From: an uncultured Eubacteriales bacterium
GTDB taxonomy: Bacteria; Bacillota; Clostridia; Oscillospirales; Oscillospiraceae
Assembly: GCA_900313925.1 (NCBI GenBank)
Contig: OMTF01000012.1
Coordinates: 1 to 64,000, forward strand
DNA: 64,000 nucleotides
Direction: 5' to 3'
Below, in pieces: positions 61,444-64,000 of this stretch; the stretch's first letter is position 1, and each line of letters starts with the position of its first letter. The notes beneath the pieces are model-generated. The model was not told the DNA's origin and did not search any database. It saw nothing but the letters and a program-made list of their open reading frames with translations. Made by a program: the position numbers and the translations under genes.

Positions 61444-61501
61444 TATGAGCATTTGTTCATATTAACAAAATAAGAATAGCGCCTACATAGGGCGTTGTCA
61501 A
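61444..61501 (-). promoter_or_regulatory. Promoter of the metal ATPase with ArsR/SmtB-like operator
   Basis: Minus strand -35 TTGACA (61501-61496), 17-base spacer, -10 TATTCT (61478-61473). Downstream, TATGAACAAATGCTCATA (61461-61444) is an interrupted palindrome (TATGA and TCATA) near a second TGTTCA. Metal-sensing ArsR repressors use such sites. Confidence 0.7.
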
Positions 61502-61689
61502 GGGCTGCCGGAAGATTTTCTGCTCGGAGGCGCCGCCTTGCTTACGCCGGAGAGCACTGCGCAGGGAAGGAACCGGAAACGGCTTCGTTTCCGGTTTCCT
61601 GGCCCGGCTTTTTCCTCGTAATGGAACGGCGCGCGGGGGTTCGCCGAGGCAGGACAGCCATGAAAATCATCCGGAGGGGGATTCTCCGC
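61502..61689. other. Short non-coding stretch with a stable hairpin
   Basis: GGAACCGGAAACG and CGTTTCCGGTTTCC (about 61569-61599) form a stable hairpin around GCTT. No gene is evident. It may be a terminator for rightward RNA, since GGCTTTTTCC follows soon after. Confidence 0.5.
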
Positions 61690-62076
61690 TCAGCTTATAA
61701 GAAGAGTGATATCACTGATTGGATAAGTGACGCAGGGGTGAATGTATCCAAAACGCATATCGGCCTTTCGAAGCATCTCCGTTCCGGGGTGGAACACCTT
61801 GCCGCCCACAAGCTTAGTCCGGCAGGTACTGCATTCGCCGCTGCGGCAGGAATTGTGAACGACAATGCCGTTTTTTTCCAGCGCCTGCAGGATGGTGTCC
61901 GCTGCACATGCCCGGAAGCTTCGTCCGTCGGTCAGTGTAATGGTGTACAGAATATCGGAGCTTACATTCTTAGGCCATCCTGCAAACTGGGTCGGATCTT
62001 CCGGGATGACTTCCTGGCGGATGGATCGGCGCGGAATGCCGAGACCTTCCAGTGCGCTGCGTACAAAGCGGTACAT
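61690..62076 (-). pseudogene. Ferredoxin reductase-like protein, 5'-truncated
   Basis: The 128-residue open frame begins with MYRFVRSALEGLGIP, which in full-length FAD/NAD oxidoreductases follows the GP(Q/P)AMY motif at the end of the NAD-binding domain. The rest is a plant-type 2Fe-2S ferredoxin domain with NSCRSGECSTC and a later Cys in IHPCVTYP. Upstream is no ribosome binding site and a TAA stop precedes the homology. The FAD- and NAD-binding domains are therefore lost. It is likely a remnant, though an isolated ferredoxin domain could still fold. Confidence 0.7.
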
Positions 62077-62404
62077 TACCGAAGAACGCTGTAAAGCCCC
62101 TTATTTTAGCTATGGGGATTGCTTGATTTGGCACACATGGGGTTCGTCCGCATTACTCCGAGACACGGCGTAACGGTCGGCGATTAGGAAATAAACGGGA
62201 ATCCGGACACACGGGTTGCGCTTTTGAATTTCCAATAATTGCGGAGGATCGGAAAAAGAGAGGATTACTGGAGTTTCGTGGGAAACGGCGGGATGTCCGG
62301 GGGAAGAGAAAAAGGAAACGCTTTTCATTTCAGACAGAAGAGCAGCTATGAAGGATAGAGGCAGAACGCACCCGTACGGCTGCAGGAGGAACAGGTCCGA
62401 AATT
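62077..62404. other. Intergenic region without a supported gene
   Basis: About 330 bases; no open frame with ribosome binding site and no clear hairpin. It may hold the remains of the lost 5' part of the ferredoxin reductase gene, but no homology was recognised. Confidence 0.5.
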
Positions 62405-63169
62405 TCAGGTATTCCAAGGAGCGTACAATGTCTTCATCCATTGTACGACGTCCATACCGTAAACACGGCAAAGGAGCTCCCGCTGAAGGACGTTCTCCGG
62501 ACTCCCGAAGGCAACCTGCCGCCCGCCGGAAAGCAGAAGAGCCCTTGCGCCGTAGCAGCGGGCAAGGCTCAGATCGTGGACAACGGACAGGATTGCGCCC
62601 TTTCGCCGGGCGATCCACTGCTCCAAAAGCTCGAATGTCTGCTTCTGGTAAACGGGATCCAAGTGGTTTGCCGGCTCGTCCAGAACGGGAATATCCGGAT
62701 TCTGATTCAGAAGCTGTGCGAGAAAAACACGCTGCAGCTCCCCGCCGGAAAGTGTGCGCACCGACTGGTGAAGGAGCGGCTTAAGACCGGTCTGCGCGAT
62801 GGCGCTTTCGAAAAAGTCTTCCGGGTGTCCCGCCGGGTGAAAGTTTCCCTCCTCCCGACTGTAGCCGCCCATGCGCACTACCTCTTCCACGGTAAAATCG
62901 TAGGTTACGGAATGGCTCTGGAAGAGAACGCCCAGCTTCCGCGCAAATTCTCTTCGCGGAATGGAAGCGGCATTCCGGCCCTGGATGCGGATTTGTCCGC
63001 TGTAGGATACGCCTTGGGAAAGCGCACGGATCAGCGTGGATTTTCCGGCACCGTTGGGACCGAGGATCATGAGCCACTGCCCGGGCTCAACGGAGAAGGA
63101 AATGTCTTGAAGAATGTCTTTCCCGTTCAGATGAACGCCAAGATTTTCCACTTCCAGCAGCGGCATCAT
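62405..63169 (-). CDS. ABC transporter ATPase, FepC-like (iron-siderophore/cobalamin type)
   Basis: The 254 residues have Walker A LGPNGAGKSTLIRALS, signature LSGGELQRVFLAQ, Walker B DIPVLDEPANHLD, where Pro replaces a usual Leu before VLDEP, and H-loop VVHDLSLA. The FepC/FhuC subfamily has similar DLSLA and ALLLSGGRQVAFG elements. The permease and binding protein genes are not adjacent, so it is an orphan in this window. AAAGGAACTGA precedes the ATG. Confidence 0.9.
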   Translation of the reverse strand: MMPLLEVENLGVHLNGKDILQDISFSVEPGQWLMILGPNGAGKSTLIRALSQGVSYSGQIRIQGRNAASIPRREFARKLGVLFQSHSVTYDFTVEEVVRMGGYSREEGNFHPAGHPEDFFESAIAQTGLKPLLHQSVRTLSGGELQRVFLAQLLNQNPDIPVLDEPANHLDPVYQKQTFELLEQWIARRKGAILSVVHDLSLARCYGARALLLSGGRQVAFGSPENVLQRELLCRVYGMDVVQWMKTLYAPWNT

Positions 63170-63281
63170 TCAGTTCCTTTCCGCGGCGGGGCGCCTGCCT
63201 GGCCGCAATCCATGACTTCGCTTGTATTTTATGCTATAATTTCTCCCGTAGCAAGGCAGCACCGGCAAGGAGGAGTGGACG

Positions 63282-63710
63282 GTGGCAAAACAGGAAAACA
63301 GCGCCAAAGCGGAAGCGATCGTCGAGCGGCTGAAGGAATTGGTCAAAAAGGGATCCGTAAACCGCATCCGCATGCTGAAAAACGGAAAAGTAATTCTGAA
63401 TATTCCCGTGAACGCGGGCATTGTCGGCGCCGTGGTGGGCATGGTCTATGTTCCCTGGGCGCTGATTTTGGCAGCAATCACAACGTACGGCTTGGACTGC
63501 CGATTTGAACTGGAAAAAGCGAATGGAGAAGTCGTTGCCCTGGACGGCACGTTTTTTACAAAAAAAGCCGTGGATCTGGGAAGCGACCTGGCCGGGCAGA
63601 TCCTGGATCGGCAATCGAAACGGGAAGAGGAAGAAAAAAATGCAGCCGATGTGTACATTGATGCCGATGAGGACGATTTGATCTGGGACGGAGAGAAGTG
63701 GAAAAAATAG
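63282..63710 (+). CDS. DUF4342 domain protein
   Basis: GTG start at 63282 eight bases after AAGGAGG. The 142 residues start with a helical stretch (KAEAIVERLKELVKKGSVNR), then RIRMLKNGKVILNIPVNAG, a hydrophobic segment (VGAVVGMVYVPWALILAAI) and an acidic tail (ADVYIDADEDDLIWDGEKWKK). This fits DUF4342, where a short membrane segment follows a UBA-like helix. The function is unknown. Confidence 0.8.
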   Translation: MAKQENSAKAEAIVERLKELVKKGSVNRIRMLKNGKVILNIPVNAGIVGAVVGMVYVPWALILAAITTYGLDCRFELEKANGEVVALDGTFFTKKAVDLGSDLAGQILDRQSKREEEEKNAADVYIDADEDDLIWDGEKWKK

Positions 63711-63723
63711 CGAAGAAAAAGAA

Positions 63724-63751
63724 AGGGCCTCTTCCCGAAGGAAGAGGCCCT
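63724..63751 (-). terminator. Terminator between convergent small genes
   Basis: AGGGCCTCTTCC, loop CGAA, GGAAGAGGCCCT: perfect 12-bp stem. On the minus strand TTTCTTTTTC follows. Confidence 0.85.
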
Positions 63752-63776
63752 GCAGTATCTTTGCAAGAAATTGAAA

Positions 63777-63989
63777 TCAGGCGCGGCTGTGTACTTTATG
63801 GCTGCTGTCATACTGGGATTCCGGCACCACGAAGGACATGACGGTTCCGACAAGAACGATGCCGACAGCGACGATTCCTGCAAGCAGGTTAAGACCGGCC
63901 AGGGAAATCAGGCTGTACGCAAGGACTGCCAGTACGAAAAAGGCGATAAAGCTTAACACGTTTTCCCAGAGAGCTTCAGATTTTTTCAT
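63777..63989 (-). CDS. Small two-helix membrane protein
   Basis: 70 residues. A short cytoplasmic start (MKKSEALWENV) and two hydrophobic helices (LSFIAFFVLAVLAYSLISLA and LLAGIVAVGIVLVGTVMSFV) end in a polar tail with two His. The family is not recognised. ATG at 63989 is preceded, close to the window edge, by AGGCATTTAAA. Confidence 0.6.
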   Translation of the reverse strand: MKKSEALWENVLSFIAFFVLAVLAYSLISLAGLNLLAGIVAVGIVLVGTVMSFVVPESQYDSSHKVHSRA

Positions 63990-64000
63990 TTTAAATGCCT

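Overview
The window reads as chromosome of an anaerobic Gram-positive bacterium of the Clostridia (Firmicutes). The signs are a T-box leader, AGGAGG-type ribosome binding sites on most genes, a flavodiiron protein with rubredoxin, CoaX, a glycerol-1-phosphate dehydrogenase and an ECF vitamin-transporter S component. From about 7.5 kb onward the DNA is moderately G+C-rich. The first 7.4 kb is visibly A+T-richer and carries mobility genes. No rRNA, tRNA or CRISPR array was seen.

Bases 1-7.4 kb are the right part of an integrated mobilizable element. A large serine recombinase runs off the left edge, followed by a small element protein, a MobC-type protein and an array of imperfect palindromic repeats. 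Its cargo is one leftward operon: cysK, cysE, an ECF S component, a thioredoxin-like lipoprotein, a B3/4-domain protein and a rhodanese/TtcA-like PP-loop protein. The operon is preceded by a classical attenuator. A promoter is followed by a 25-residue leader peptide with three tandem Cys codons, and then by mutually exclusive RNA hairpins ending in an intrinsic terminator. The element breaks an XRE regulator gene, of which only the helix-turn-helix remains (7411-7524).

7.7-24 kb is ordinary chromosome. It holds a zinc phospholipase C-like protein, coaX and coaBC, a dCMP-deaminase-family protein, a nitroreductase, a SRAP protein, a hydroxyacid dehydrogenase, an XRE-cupin regulator divergent from a LysE exporter, rplM-rpsI, a MarR regulator with a heterodimeric ABC exporter, a DUF308 membrane protein, and an ammonium transporter fused to PII behind a leader with two terminator-like hairpins.

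24-40 kb holds a Na+ symporter, an aminoacyl-tRNA deacylase-like protein facing a broken lysR, a phosphoribosyltransferase, tadA, a large coiled-coil repeat membrane protein, a MarR-controlled old-yellow-enzyme gene, an oxygen-detoxification locus (rubredoxin, Crp/Fnr regulator, flavodiiron protein), and a sugar-nucleotide pair (nucleotidyltransferase and galE). That pair is split by a small element that looks like an IscB omega-RNA joined to only the C-terminal tail of IscB.

40-64 kb holds asnB under an asparagine T-box, mntP, a flippase, a nuclease-family protein that lost its catalytic His, an HD hydrolase, a glycosyltransferase, a methyltransferase, an ECF S component, DUF1810, a degenerate M20 peptidase, a DUF1858 protein, a UvrD-type helicase with an alpha/beta hydrolase, glycerol-1-phosphate dehydrogenase, a 5'-nucleotidase-like protein, a LUD protein, a metal P-type ATPase with an ArsR-like operator, a truncated ferredoxin reductase, a FepC-like ATPase and two small proteins.
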